Shown one piece after another: positions 8,177-16,763 of a DNA stretch of 64,000 nucleotides (position 1 is the stretch's first letter; every line of letters starts with the position of its first letter). Source of the DNA: Arthrobacter sp. PGP41 (lineage in GTDB: Bacteria; Actinomycetota; Actinomycetes; Actinomycetales; Micrococcaceae); assembly GCF_002953935.1 (NCBI RefSeq), contig NZ_CP026514.1:1240001-1304000 (forward strand), given 5' to 3'. The notes below the pieces were generated by a model. The model did no database searches, was not told where the DNA came from, and saw only the letters and a program-made list of their open reading frames with translations. Made by a program: the position numbers and the translations under genes.

Positions 8177-9136
8177 ATGACTTCCAGTTCTCCCCGTGAA
8201 TCCAACAGCGAGCCTGCCCTGCGCGGCTATGCCACCGGCAGGCAGTACGAGCTCCGCCGCGGCGACGCCCTGGCCGTGGTCACCGAACTAGCCGCTGGCC
8301 TGCGGTCTTTCAGCAGGGGAGGAACGCTCCTGACGGAAACCTACAGCGACGACCAGATCGCGCCCGGCGCTGCCGGCATCACCCTGGCGCCGTGGGCCAA
8401 CCGCGTGGAGGACGGCACGTGGTTCCTGCACGGCAAAAAGCAGCAGCTGGACATCACCGAGGTGGCCAGGAACAACGCCAGCCACGGACTGCTCCGCAAT
8501 TCCGCCTATGCCCTCGTGGACGAGTCAGAGCACTCCGTTTCCCTGGAGGCCACCATCTTTCCGCAGCACGGGTACCCCTTCCTAGTGCGGCACCGCGTGC
8601 AGTACCAGCTCGGCGACGAGCTGGGGCTGGCAGTCCGCCAGACCCTGTTCAACGATTCCAAGGAGCCGGCACCCTTCGTCCTGGGTGCCCACCCTTACCT
8701 GCGGCTGGGCGACACGCCCGTCGAGGACCTGGTGCTGACCGTTGCCGCCGACACGTGCCTGGTTGCCGACGAACGCCTCATTCCGCGCAGCACGGCAGCC
8801 GTGCAGGGGGAGACCGACTTCAGGGCAGGGCAGAACATCGCGGCCCTCGCCGTGGACGTGGCGCTGACAGGCCTGCAGTTCGAAGCAGGGAAAGCCCGCC
8901 ACACGCTCGCTGCGAAGGACGGCACGAACGTGAGCCTCTGGCAGGGCGAAGCCTGCCGATATGTCCACGTCTTCGTCAGCACCGAGTATCCGGGACGCAG
9001 CCGCGCGGTGGCCGTTGAACCCATGACCGGGCCCGCCAACGCCTTCAACTCCGGGGACGGCCTACGCTGGCTGGACCCGGGTGAGTCCTTCACCATCGAA
9101 TGGGGGATCGACTACACCCCGGGCAGCGAACGGTAG
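8177..9136 (+). CDS. Aldose 1-epimerase family protein (GalM-like)
   Basis: Probable mutarotase that interconverts alpha and beta anomers of galactose or glucose, matching its position divergent from galT-galK. The 319 residues have the galactose-mutarotase fold features: TLAPWANRVEDGTWFLHGK, NNASHGLLRN with the conserved His, LGAHPYLRLGD with the second His, and a C-terminal EPMTGPANAFNSGDGLRWL stretch. This resembles the actinobacterial YeaD/GalM-like branch. ATG 8177 is preferred over GTG at 8168 and 8171 because a -10-like TACGGT lies 7 nt upstream. A glucose-6-phosphate 1-epimerase role cannot be excluded. Confidence 0.85.
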   Translation: MTSSSPRESNSEPALRGYATGRQYELRRGDALAVVTELAAGLRSFSRGGTLLTETYSDDQIAPGAAGITLAPWANRVEDGTWFLHGKKQQLDITEVARNNASHGLLRNSAYALVDESEHSVSLEATIFPQHGYPFLVRHRVQYQLGDELGLAVRQTLFNDSKEPAPFVLGAHPYLRLGDTPVEDLVLTVAADTCLVADERLIPRSTAAVQGETDFRAGQNIAALAVDVALTGLQFEAGKARHTLAAKDGTNVSLWQGEACRYVHVFVSTEYPGRSRAVAVEPMTGPANAFNSGDGLRWLDPGESFTIEWGIDYTPGSER

Positions 9137-9175
9137 CGGTTTCCGAATAGGCCCCGGCTGGGGAAGTATTAGGCT

Positions 9176-10510
9176 ATGACGCCAGCAGAGGATGCCGTTA
9201 CCTCCCCCAACACTTCCCCAAGCCAGCAACTGCCTGCCATGAACCAGCCCCTGCGGATCCTCGCGGACCGTGAACTGGACCGCGATATACCCTACGGCGT
9301 GCGGATAGCGGCGTCCTGGGCCTGGCGCCTGGGACTGATCCTCCTGGTGGGAGGCGCGCTCGTCTGGCTGCTGAGCAGGATCAGCTTCCTTATGATTCCG
9401 GTCATGGTGGCTGCCCTGCTCGCCGGGCTCCTGAGCCCGGTGGTGGGATGGCTCAAGAAAAACAGACTGCCGTCCGGGGTGGCTGTGGCCGTCACCGTGG
9501 TCGGCTTCATCGGCCTGATCGCAGGATCCTTGGCGCTGGTGGGCAGGCAACTCGTCGCCGGTTTCGGGGAGCTCTGGTCCGAGGCGCTCGCCGGAGTCAA
9601 GCAGATCCAGGACTGGCTGGCTGACGGGCCCCTCCATGTCACGGCAGACCAGATGGACCAGTACCTGAAGGAAGCCACCACCGCCCTGCAAAACAACACC
9701 AGCAGCATTGTCAGCGGGGCCCTGTCCTTCGGCAGTACGGCGGGGCACTTTGCTGCCGGTCTCATCCTGGCCCTGTTCATACTGATTTTCTTCCTCCTGG
9801 AGGGGGACCGGATCTGGGCGTTCCTGGTCCGGTTGCTCCCCAAAAAGGCCAGGGCAGCAACGTTCGGTGCCGGGCGCAAGGGCTGGGCATCGATGGTCAG
9901 CTACGCCCGCATCCAGATGTTTGTGGCCTTCGTCGACGCGGTAGGCATTGGCGTGGGTGCCGCGATTATCGGCGTCCCGCTGGCGCTTCCCTTGAGTGTG
10001 CTCGTCTTTATCGGTTCCTTCATCCCGATCGTGGGCGCCCTCGTGACCGGCGCCGTCGCAGTCCTGCTGGCACTGGTGGCCAACGGCCCCATCAACGCCC
10101 TGATCATGCTCGGCATCGTCCTGCTTGTCCAGCAGTTGGAAAGCCACATCCTCCAGCCGCTCGTCATGGGCAAGGCCGTGGCCCTGCATCCGGTGGCAGT
10201 GATCCTGTCGGTGGCAGCCGGGTCGTACCTTGCCGGCATTCCGGGTGCCCTTTTTTCGGTGCCCATCCTCGCCGTCGCAAATACTGCCATTCGCTACATC
10301 GCCGCCAGAACGTGGGAACATGAACAAGTGCCGGCATGGACCGGAGAGCCTTTGACGGCGGGCGCCGGAGTGGACAACACCATCCGGGACGTTCAGCCGC
10401 CGGCAGTACTCAGCCGCGGCAAGGGCGCCGCCGCCGGCACGAAAGCAGAACAACCTGATGCCCCTCCCGCTGCGGAACGGGGCGCCGGGGCCGAATCCAA
10501 AGGAGAATAG
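9176..10510 (+). CDS. AI-2E (PerM/TqsA) family transporter
   Basis: An integral membrane protein of 444 residues with about eight hydrophobic segments (TMs near 50-95, 105-130, 185-215 and 245-360), a large extracytoplasmic loop, and family patterns such as SFIPIVGALVTGAVAVLLAL and ESHILQPLVMGKAVALHP. The family exports small molecules (autoinducer-2 in TqsA, Na+/H+ exchange in some members), so the substrate here is unknown. A hydrophilic C-terminal tail of about 70 residues is not part of the family domain. The ATG abuts TAGGCT (9170-9175), so the start may be misassigned; ATG 9239 is the alternative. It runs into ilvA 3 bp later. Confidence 0.85.
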   Translation: MTPAEDAVTSPNTSPSQQLPAMNQPLRILADRELDRDIPYGVRIAASWAWRLGLILLVGGALVWLLSRISFLMIPVMVAALLAGLLSPVVGWLKKNRLPSGVAVAVTVVGFIGLIAGSLALVGRQLVAGFGELWSEALAGVKQIQDWLADGPLHVTADQMDQYLKEATTALQNNTSSIVSGALSFGSTAGHFAAGLILALFILIFFLLEGDRIWAFLVRLLPKKARAATFGAGRKGWASMVSYARIQMFVAFVDAVGIGVGAAIIGVPLALPLSVLVFIGSFIPIVGALVTGAVAVLLALVANGPINALIMLGIVLLVQQLESHILQPLVMGKAVALHPVAVILSVAAGSYLAGIPGALFSVPILAVANTAIRYIAARTWEHEQVPAWTGEPLTAGAGVDNTIRDVQPPAVLSRGKGAAAGTKAEQPDAPPAAERGAGAESKGE

Positions 10511-10513
10511 TCC

Positions 10514-11752
10514 GTGAACATCCTCGAAACCCTTCCCGTCACGCTGGACGATGTCCTGGAGGCGCAGAAGCTGCTCGACGGGATTATTGCGCGGACACCG
10601 GTGGAATCATCCCGCGCCCTTGGGACCATGGTGGGCGGGGATGTCTTCTTCAAGTGCGAAAACCTCCAGCGGGCCGGATCGTTCAAGGTCCGCGGCGCGT
10701 ACGTGCGCATGGCGCGGCTTTCCCCGGAGGAAAAGAAGCGTGGAGTGGTGGCCGCTTCTGCAGGCAACCACGCCCAAGGCGTAGCCGTTGCAGCCAAGAG
10801 CCTGGGAATCAAGGCCCGCATCTACATGCCGCTGGGCGTGGCGCTGCCTAAGCTGGCGGCCACCCGCAGCCACGGTGCCGAGGTAATCCTGCATGGACAC
10901 AACGTGGACGAGGCGCTCGCCGAGGCCCAGCGCTACAGCAACGAGACGGGCACCGTTTTTGTCCACCCGTTCGACAATGTGGACGTGGTGGCGGGCCAGG
11001 GCACGCTGGGCCTGGAAATCCTCGAGCAGGTTCCCAACGTGGACACCATCCTCATGGGCGTCGGCGGCGGCGGGCTCCTGGCCGGGGTTGCCGTCGCCGT
11101 CAAGGCCAGGGCCAGGGAGCTGGGCCGGAACATCCGCATCATCGGGGTCCAGGCCGAAAACGCCGCCGCCTATCCTCCCTCCCTCGCCGCAGATGCGCTG
11201 GTGCCCCTGAAGAAGGTCTCCACCATGGCTGACGGCATTGCCGTCGGCCGGCCCGGGCAGCTTCCCTTCAGCATCATCCGTGAACTCGTCGATGACGTAG
11301 TGACGGTCAGTGAAGACTCGCTGGCCCGCGCACTGATCTTCCTGCTGGAGCGGGCCAAGATGGTGGTGGAGCCTGCGGGTGCGGTTGGCGTGGCAGCGCT
11401 GATGGACGGCAAGATCGAGAACCCGGGAACCACGGTGGCGGTCCTTTCCGGCGGCAACATCGACCCCATGCTCATGCTCAAGGTCATCCAGCGGGGCCTC
11501 TCCGCGGCAGGGCGCTACATGACGGTCCGCATGATGCTCGATGACCGCCCCGGTTCCCTGGCCACCATCGCCCGGATCATCGCCGAGAACGATGCCAACG
11601 TCACCGGCCTGGACCACACCCGCGTGGGCGGCTCCATCAGCATGGGAGACGTGTCCATCACGGTGAACCTTGAAACCAAAGGCCACGAGCACGGGGAACA
11701 GGTGCTCAGCGCCCTGCGTGCCGAAGGCTTCCAGCCCATCGTGGTGCATTAG
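10514..11752 (+). CDS. ilvA: Threonine ammonia-lyase IlvA
   Basis: PLP-dependent deamination of L-threonine to 2-oxobutanoate, the entry step to isoleucine. The Schiff-base lysine is in GSFKVRGA (Lys58), the phosphate loop is GVGGGGLLAGVAVA, and an ACT-like regulatory region (residues about 330-412, YMTVRMMLDDRPGSLATIAR) suggests feedback control. The 412 residues and single ACT-like domain are typical of the short actinobacterial enzyme. GTG start with AAAGGAG 8 nt upstream. Co-transcribed with the AI-2E-type gene before it and the rhomboid gene after it. Confidence 0.93.
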   Translation: MNILETLPVTLDDVLEAQKLLDGIIARTPVESSRALGTMVGGDVFFKCENLQRAGSFKVRGAYVRMARLSPEEKKRGVVAASAGNHAQGVAVAAKSLGIKARIYMPLGVALPKLAATRSHGAEVILHGHNVDEALAEAQRYSNETGTVFVHPFDNVDVVAGQGTLGLEILEQVPNVDTILMGVGGGGLLAGVAVAVKARARELGRNIRIIGVQAENAAAYPPSLAADALVPLKKVSTMADGIAVGRPGQLPFSIIRELVDDVVTVSEDSLARALIFLLERAKMVVEPAGAVGVAALMDGKIENPGTTVAVLSGGNIDPMLMLKVIQRGLSAAGRYMTVRMMLDDRPGSLATIARIIAENDANVTGLDHTRVGGSISMGDVSITVNLETKGHEHGEQVLSALRAEGFQPIVVH

Positions 11753-11762
11753 GACCCGCCCC

Positions 11763-12383
11763 ATGGCCGGACTGGCGGGAAACGGGAGCTTCGGGCAGCG
11801 GCGGACAGTCGCTGCCCGGGCCAAGGGCGGGCTGCTCGTGCTGGGCAGCTTCGTGGTGTTCCTCTTTGTCATCGAACTGTTCAACATGGTGATGCTGCGC
11901 TCGCTCAACGCGACGTTCGGACTCCGGCCCAGAAGCGCCGACGGGCTGCTGGACATCTTCACCTTCCCTCTCCTGCACGCCAACCTGAACCATCTCCTGT
12001 CCAACAGCCTGCCGCTGATCATCTTCGGCTTCCTGGTGTTCCTCTCGGGGCTCCGGGTATTCCTGACCGCCCTCGCCTTCAGCTGGCTGGGATCCGGCCT
12101 GACCGTTTGGCTGATTGGCGACGGCGGCATCACCGTGGGGGCGTCAGGCCTGGTGTTCGGCCTGTTTTCCTTTCTCCTGGTCCGGGGATTCATAAACCGC
12201 AGCTGGCGGCAGATCCTCCTGGCGGTGGTCCTCTTCATGGGTTACGGCAGCATCCTGCTGGGGGTCCTGCCCATCGGGGCAGGCTACATCTCGTGGCAGG
12301 CGCACCTTGGCGGGGCAGCCGGGGGAGTAGTGGCCGCACTGCTGCTTCGCCGCCGCAGCCGGGCCATGGGTTCGGCGCTCTAA
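11763..12383 (+). CDS. Rhomboid family intramembrane serine protease
   Basis: A six-segment rhomboid of 206 residues. The catalytic serine is in GASG (Ser128), the catalytic histidine in SWQAHLGG (His181), and the conserved HANLNH is at 72-77. Rhomboids cleave transmembrane segments of partner proteins within the membrane; the substrate is unknown. ATG 11763 lies 10 bp after the ilvA stop, so it is probably in the same transcript, and the gene ends at a strong terminator. A longer in-frame version starting inside ilvA is rejected because it lacks a ribosome-binding site. Confidence 0.9.
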   Translation: MAGLAGNGSFGQRRTVAARAKGGLLVLGSFVVFLFVIELFNMVMLRSLNATFGLRPRSADGLLDIFTFPLLHANLNHLLSNSLPLIIFGFLVFLSGLRVFLTALAFSWLGSGLTVWLIGDGGITVGASGLVFGLFSFLLVRGFINRSWRQILLAVVLFMGYGSILLGVLPIGAGYISWQAHLGGAAGGVVAALLLRRRSRAMGSAL

Positions 12384-12406
12384 GTTCCTGCCACTTTAAA
12401 GTGGAA

Positions 12407-12436
12407 CGCCGGCCGTCCCTTTCGGGACGGCCGGCG
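12407..12436. terminator. Bidirectional terminator between rhomboid gene and greA
   Basis: CGCCGGCCGTCCC, loop TTTC, GGGACGGCCGGCG: perfect 13-bp arms between convergent genes. Confidence 0.88.
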
Positions 12437-12454
12437 CTTCCAGGATATGGACGG

Positions 12455-12949
12455 CTATGCAGCGTAGGGCTTGGCGGAGAGGATCTCCACCTTGATGTCC
12501 TTGCCGTTGGGCGCCACGTAGCTCAGGGTTTCGCCTTCCTTGTGTCCAAGAATGGCGGCCCCAAGGGGTGACTTCTCGCTAAACACGTCAAGATCGGAAT
12601 CGCCGGCGATTTCGCGGGAACCGAGGAGGAAAGTCTCTTCGTCGCCCGCGATCCTGGCAACGACGATCATGCCGGGCTCCACAATCCCGTCGTCCGCGGG
12701 GGCCGCGCCCACATGGGCGTCACGGAGCAGCGCGGTCAGCTGGCGGATGCGGGCCTCGATCTTGCCCTGCTCCTCCTTGGCTGCGTGGTAGCCGCCGTTC
12801 TCCTTGAGGTCACCCTCTTGCCGGGCTGCTTCAATCTTCTGGACGATCTCTGCCCGGCCAGCGCCGGAAAGGTGGTCCAGCTCTGCCTTCAGGCGGTCAA
12901 AAGCTTCCTGGGTGAGCCAGGCTGCAGCTGCGCTGTTGGTGGTAGACAC
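12455..12949 (-). CDS. greA: Transcription elongation factor GreA
   Basis: Binds the RNA polymerase secondary channel and stimulates cleavage of backtracked RNA. The 164 residues have the N-terminal coiled coil (about 10-75, with the acidic tip in QEGDLKENGGYHAAKEEQGK) and the C-terminal FKBP-like domain (SPLGAAILGHKEGETLSY). The start is GTG at 12949 behind AGGAG. A longer form from 12979 would begin in the leader and lacks a ribosome-binding site. A promoter and a terminator-like hairpin lie in the 100 bp upstream. Confidence 0.94.
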   Translation of the reverse strand: MSTTNSAAAAWLTQEAFDRLKAELDHLSGAGRAEIVQKIEAARQEGDLKENGGYHAAKEEQGKIEARIRQLTALLRDAHVGAAPADDGIVEPGMIVVARIAGDEETFLLGSREIAGDSDLDVFSEKSPLGAAILGHKEGETLSYVAPNGKDIKVEILSAKPYAA

Positions 12950-12977
12950 GGACTTCTCCTCTTGTGGTCCTACATGC

Positions 12978-13029
12978 AAAAGACCCCGCCACGGTGGCCA
13001 CTTGTGGAACAGTAACCAGCTCAGCGGGG
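12978..13029 (-). terminator. Terminator-like hairpin in the greA leader
   Basis: On the greA strand, CCCCGC (13029-13024) pairs with GCGGGG (12989-12984) and is followed at once by TCTTTT (12983-12978). The intervening segment contains an inner CCAC-AA-GTGG hairpin. It lies between the probable start site near 13038 and the greA GTG at 12949. Confidence 0.6.
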
Positions 13030-13044
13030 TAAAGGTATGCCTTC

Positions 13045-13074
13045 ATTGTAGTCAATCCCTTGGAGTTAACCCAA
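13045..13074 (-). promoter_or_regulatory. greA promoter
   Basis: TTGGGT (13074-13069), an 18-bp spacer and TACAAT (13050-13045) on the minus strand. The predicted start near 13038 gives a leader of about 90 nt, long enough to hold the hairpin. Confidence 0.6.
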
Positions 13075-13141
13075 CAGCGAAGCGGCGCACGTCACATGCT
13101 CCGGCCACTTTTTCAGGCGCCGGCCCCAGGCAACACCGGAC

Positions 13142-13594
13142 TTATGTGCCAGCGGCCCAGCAGCTGTCCACTACACCGGAGACGGACAGTGATTCCGTGC
13201 GTATGGCCACCCGCTGCGCAACTGTGCGGCCGCCGTCGGCTGTTCCGTCGGCAGGTGCGGGCGGAATGTCCACAACCTTCCACCCCACCACCGCAAACTT
13301 GGAGTCCAGTGCCTTGACCGCGCACTTGACGGCGGTTCCGGGCTCGCGCGTGACCTGGAAGTCAACTTCCGCAAGCGTGGCGTCCGTGGTCCTGTAGCCA
13401 ATGTCCTTGAACGAAACGTCAGACAGTGACTGGGATGTGGAAACCCAGGCGAGGAACCCGATTCCCGCGGCCAGCGCCGCACCGCCGATGGCGCGCCTGG
13501 CTCCTGGCTTAAGCCTGCGCTTTTTAGCACCATAGCGATTGGCTAGGCTAGTGTTTGCGGGCGCGGGTTGGGCCGGCTGGTCCGGGGAAGTCAC
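13142..13594 (-). CDS. DUF4307 membrane-anchored protein
   Basis: A 150-residue actinobacterial protein of unknown function. A short Pro/Ala-rich cytoplasmic tail and a basic YGAKKRRLKPGARR stretch precede one transmembrane helix (about 35-52), and the rest is an exported domain with two cysteines (TAVKCAVKAL, DSCWAAGT) that could form a disulfide. DUF4307 genes commonly sit between greA and mca in actinobacteria, as here. GTG start; TAAACT (13601-13606, minus strand) lies exactly 6 nt before it, so the mRNA is probably leaderless. Confidence 0.85.
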   Translation of the reverse strand: MTSPDQPAQPAPANTSLANRYGAKKRRLKPGARRAIGGAALAAGIGFLAWVSTSQSLSDVSFKDIGYRTTDATLAEVDFQVTREPGTAVKCAVKALDSKFAVVGWKVVDIPPAPADGTADGGRTVAQRVAIRTESLSVSGVVDSCWAAGT

Positions 13595-13717
13595 CAGACC
13601 AGTTTAGTGCCCTTTCCGGCGGAAGCCTGTTGGTCCCGGCCAGGCCAGCGTCCGCCCCGCCCAAGTGACCCGTCCAGCGCCCAAAGGCAGCAGAAAAGAA
13701 TAAGGAGCCGTCCTTCG

Positions 13718-14623
13718 ATGACAGCGTCCAGCACCTCCCCGGCGCCGCTACGGCTGCTCGCGGTCCACGCCCATCCGGACGATGAGTCCAGCAAGGGCGC
13801 TGCGACGATGGCCAAATATGCCGCGTCAGGCGTAGACGTCATGGTGGCCACATGCACCGACGGTTCCCGGGGAGACATCCAGAACCCGGCAGTTGAGGGC
13901 GAGCCGCACCCCAAGCGGGACATGGCAGGCGCCAGGCGCCTGGAAATGGAACGGGCAGCGGCCATCCTGGGCATCAGGCAGCGGTGGCTGGGCTTCGTTG
14001 ACTCGGGCCTGCCCGAAGGTGACCCGCTTCCGCCCCTTCCCGCCGGATCCTTCGCCACCCTGCCCCTGCACCAGGCCGCTGCGCCCCTGGTGCGGCTGGT
14101 CCGGTCCTTCAAGCCGCATGTCATCCTCAGCTACGACGAAAACGGCGGCTACCCCCATCCGGACCACATCATGGCTCACCGGGTGGCAGTGGAAGCCTTC
14201 GAGTCCGCCGGTGACGGTTCGCGATATCCGGACGCCGGCGAGCCCTGGGAACCCAGCAAGCTCTACTACGACAGGGCGTTCAGTCCGGAGCGCTTCCGTG
14301 CGCTGCATTTTGCCCTGGAGGAGGCGGGCCTCCAGTCGCCGTACGCCGAACGGCTGGCAGCCTGGCTCGAAGCGGACGCGGAGGGCCATACCCCGCCTCC
14401 CGCCATCCACCCCACCACTACGCAGGTGGACTGCGGGGATTTCTTCGAAGTACGTGATGACGCACTCCGGGCCCACCGGACCCAGGTGGACCCGTTGGGG
14501 TTCTTTTTTGCCGTCTCGCCCGAGATGCAGCGCCGGGCCTGGCCGTGGGAAGACTACTCCCTGATCCACTCAAGGGTTCCTTCGGAGCTCCCCGAACGGG
14601 ATCTGTTCGCGGGGCTAAGATAG
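13718..14623 (+). CDS. mca: Mycothiol S-conjugate amidase Mca
   Basis: Zn-dependent amidase that cleaves mycothiol adducts of electrophiles and drugs into a mercapturic acid and GlcN-Ins. It is a LmbE-like fold of 301 residues with the metal motif HPDD at 19-22 and HPDH at 147-150. The length and the C-terminal FFAVSPEMQRRAWPWEDYSL favour Mca over the related deacetylase MshB. ATG 13718 is preceded by AAGGAG 10 nt upstream. The gene marks the organism as a mycothiol producer. A small membrane-protein gene follows. Confidence 0.9.
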   Translation: MTASSTSPAPLRLLAVHAHPDDESSKGAATMAKYAASGVDVMVATCTDGSRGDIQNPAVEGEPHPKRDMAGARRLEMERAAAILGIRQRWLGFVDSGLPEGDPLPPLPAGSFATLPLHQAAAPLVRLVRSFKPHVILSYDENGGYPHPDHIMAHRVAVEAFESAGDGSRYPDAGEPWEPSKLYYDRAFSPERFRALHFALEEAGLQSPYAERLAAWLEADAEGHTPPPAIHPTTTQVDCGDFFEVRDDALRAHRTQVDPLGFFFAVSPEMQRRAWPWEDYSLIHSRVPSELPERDLFAGLR

Positions 14624-14716
14624 AAGCAGCCGGCAATTTCTATGTCGCGTAGAAGATGGGGCCTGGCGCCTCGCCGGTCCCGGCCGCTGCCCCCGCACCA
14701 CAGAAGGTAAACAACC

Positions 14717-15061
14717 GTGCATCACCTGCTCCTCAGTTTGGCCACCACTCCCACGCCCCTGCCCACGCCCACGCTGCGCGAGGGGATTTCCGAGGACCAG
14801 GTCACGCCCGGCCTGCTGGGCTTCATCATGACGGCGTTTTTCGTAATTGCCACCGCACTGCTGATCGTGGACATGGTGCGGCGCATCCGGCGCGTGCGGT
14901 ACCGGGCGCAGGTGGAGGAGGACCGCATTGCTGCCGCTGCCGCGGCGGACGTCGAGGCGGCGGACGCCGCCGAGGATGCGTCCGGCAGGCAGGAGCCCGG
15001 CACCGTGCAGGGAACGGCCGACGGCGGGACAGGGCCCGCGCAGGGAGACCAGCGGCACTGA
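14717..15061 (+). CDS. Small single-pass membrane protein next to mca
   Basis: 114 residues: a short N-terminus with a TPTPLPTPT stretch, one transmembrane helix (about 33-52, LLGFIMTAFFVIATALLIVD), a basic cytoplasmic flank (RRIRRVRYRAQ), then an Ala/Asp/Glu-rich tail that may be helical. The function is unknown. A small membrane protein of this form follows mca in many actinobacteria. ATG start, with AGAAGG before it at about 14702. Confidence 0.65.
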   Translation: MHHLLLSLATTPTPLPTPTLREGISEDQVTPGLLGFIMTAFFVIATALLIVDMVRRIRRVRYRAQVEEDRIAAAAAADVEAADAAEDASGRQEPGTVQGTADGGTGPAQGDQRH

Positions 15062-15106
15062 TAAGGCGGCACCGGCACTGCGCCCGGCTCCGCCGTAGGC
15101 TGGCGG

Positions 15107-15850
15107 CTAGCTGAGGACCGCCATGGCTATGGCCGTGAAGTGTGCCGCGAAAGCCACCACGGTCAGGGCGTGGAACAGTTCGTGGAAGCCGAAGTGGTGG
15201 TAGCTGATGTTCGGTTTTTTCAGCGCATAGAACACGGCGCCCGTGATGTACAGGACGCCGCCCACGCAGATGAGGACAGCGGAGGGAATGCTGGCCTGGA
15301 AGAACTGCGGCAGGTAAACGAGAGCGCCGCAGCCCAGGGCTACATAGATGGGTACATATAGCCAGCGCGGGGCATCCGTCCACAGAAGCCGGAACAGCAC
15401 CCCGAGGATGGCCCCGGACCAGATGACCCACAGCAGGAGGACCGCCTGGGGGCGCTCCAGCAATGTCCAAGCCAGGGGCGTGTAGCTGCCGGCGATTACC
15501 AGCATGATGTTCGTGTGGTCCAGTCGCTTGAGGACGATCTTGACCCCTGGCGACCAGTTTCCCCGGTGGTACACTGCGCTGACTCCGAACAGCAGGACGC
15601 CCGTTGCCGCGTAGACAGCGGAGGTAACCTTGCGGTCCGCCGTGGGGGCCAGCATCACCAGCACGATTCCCGCCACGAGGGCGAGCGGCGCCGTAACCGT
15701 ATGGATCCAGCCCCGCCATTTCGGCTTGATCATCAGGAGTTCGGCCAGCCGGACGGCGGCCTCATCCACAGCGTTTGTTTCGTGGCCTGTTTCCGCCCTG
15801 CTGTCCTTGCGCTGCGGCGTCCGCGGGGCGTCCGGGGTGTCGCTGTTCAT
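15107..15850 (-). CDS. trhA: TrhA / hemolysin III family membrane protein
   Basis: A seven-helix membrane protein of 247 residues, PAQR-like. The conserved SAVYHRGNW, RLDHTNIMLVIAGSYTP and C-terminal HHFGFHELFHALTVVAFAAH carry the putative metal-binding His and Asp residues of the hemolysin III (YqfA/TrhA) family. Members influence membrane-lipid fluidity; true haemolysis is doubtful. The start is ATG at 15850, because TATTCT lies exactly 6 nt upstream (15857-15862, minus strand). The in-frame extension to 15967 lies upstream of that promoter. Divergent from the cis-prenyltransferase gene. Confidence 0.88.
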   Translation of the reverse strand: MNSDTPDAPRTPQRKDSRAETGHETNAVDEAAVRLAELLMIKPKWRGWIHTVTAPLALVAGIVLVMLAPTADRKVTSAVYAATGVLLFGVSAVYHRGNWSPGVKIVLKRLDHTNIMLVIAGSYTPLAWTLLERPQAVLLLWVIWSGAILGVLFRLLWTDAPRWLYVPIYVALGCGALVYLPQFFQASIPSAVLICVGGVLYITGAVFYALKKPNISYHHFGFHELFHALTVVAFAAHFTAIAMAVLS

Positions 15851-15989
15851 GCTCCCAGAATAACCTACGCCGCAGTAAGTTACTGATGAGTAGCAAGGAG
15901 CGTGAAGGGCCTTCCGGGGCTCGCCGGCAGGTCCTGGCCGCTCCGGACGGTAGCCTAGGATGTGCAAGTACGTACAGCAAGGAAGTCAG

Positions 15990-16763
15990 GTGAGTGAGCG
16001 CGTGGAGTTGCCCGGGTTCCTCTACGGCTTCTATGAGCGCAGGCTGCTCAAGGACCTCCCCCGTGACCGGATACCCCGGCATATCGGCGTCATGGTGGAC
16101 GGGAACCGCCGGTGGGCGAAGCAGTTCAATGCCCCCACCAGTCAGGGCCACCAGGCGGGCGCAGACAAGATCCACGAGTTCCTGGGCTGGTGCCAGGAGC
16201 TCGGGGTCAAAGTGGTCACCCTGTACATGCTGTCCACCGACAACATGAACAGGTCCAGTGAGGAACTGGATCTGCTGATGGGTATCATCGCCAACACCCT
16301 GGACCGCCTGGACGAGGACGCCAACATCTCCGTCCATGCGATGGGTGCCCCGGAGCTCCTGCCCGATTACCTGGCAGAACGGCTCCACAAGCTGACGGCG
16401 CGGACTCCCGTCAAGGAGAAGATCCACGTCAACGTGGCCGTGGGGTACGGCGGCCGCCGGGAGATCGTCGACGCGGTGCGGGAACTCCTCCACGATGCCG
16501 TGGCCAGGGGAGCGGACATCTCCCAACTGGCCGACGACCTTTCCGTGGACGACATTTCCAGGTTCCTTTACACCCGCGGCCAGCCGGACCCGGACCTGGT
16601 GATCCGAACGTCGGGCGAGCAGCGGCTCTCCGGCTTCCTGATGTGGCAGAGCGCCTACAGCGAGTTCTACTTCTGTGAGGCCCTGTGGCCCGCATTCCGC
16701 AAGGTGGACTTCCTGCGGGCCCTGCGCGACTACGCGGGCCGGCAGCGCCGCTTCGGCTCCTGA
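15990..16763 (+). CDS. cis-prenyltransferase (isoprenyl diphosphate synthase, UppS family)
   Basis: Condenses isopentenyl diphosphate with allylic diphosphates in Z configuration, making undecaprenyl-type or shorter (Z-farnesyl) carriers for cell-wall synthesis. The catalytic Asp is in HIGVMVDGNRRWA (Asp37). The other conserved blocks are LYMLSTDNMNRSSEEL, VNVAVGYGGRREI and DLVIRTSGEQRLSGFLMWQSAYSEFYF. The TrhA neighbour matches the M. tuberculosis Z-farnesyl synthase locus, so a short chain length is possible. GTG 15990 follows AAGGAAG by 4-5 nt, and TAGGAT at 15956-15961 would start the mRNA just upstream, ruling out the ATG at 15960. Confidence 0.88.
   Translation: MSERVELPGFLYGFYERRLLKDLPRDRIPRHIGVMVDGNRRWAKQFNAPTSQGHQAGADKIHEFLGWCQELGVKVVTLYMLSTDNMNRSSEELDLLMGIIANTLDRLDEDANISVHAMGAPELLPDYLAERLHKLTARTPVKEKIHVNVAVGYGGRREIVDAVRELLHDAVARGADISQLADDLSVDDISRFLYTRGQPDPDLVIRTSGEQRLSGFLMWQSAYSEFYFCEALWPAFRKVDFLRALRDYAGRQRRFGS

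Noticed and set aside
10607..12238. A 543-codon open frame on the minus strand opposite ilvA and the rhomboid gene
   Set aside because: Antisense shadow produced by third-position GC bias. It has no motif, and both opposite genes have clear catalytic residues.
15851..15967. Longer form of the TrhA protein
   Set aside because: The added residues would be encoded upstream of the -10 box that is 6 nt from ATG 15850, and they overlap the divergent gene's promoter.
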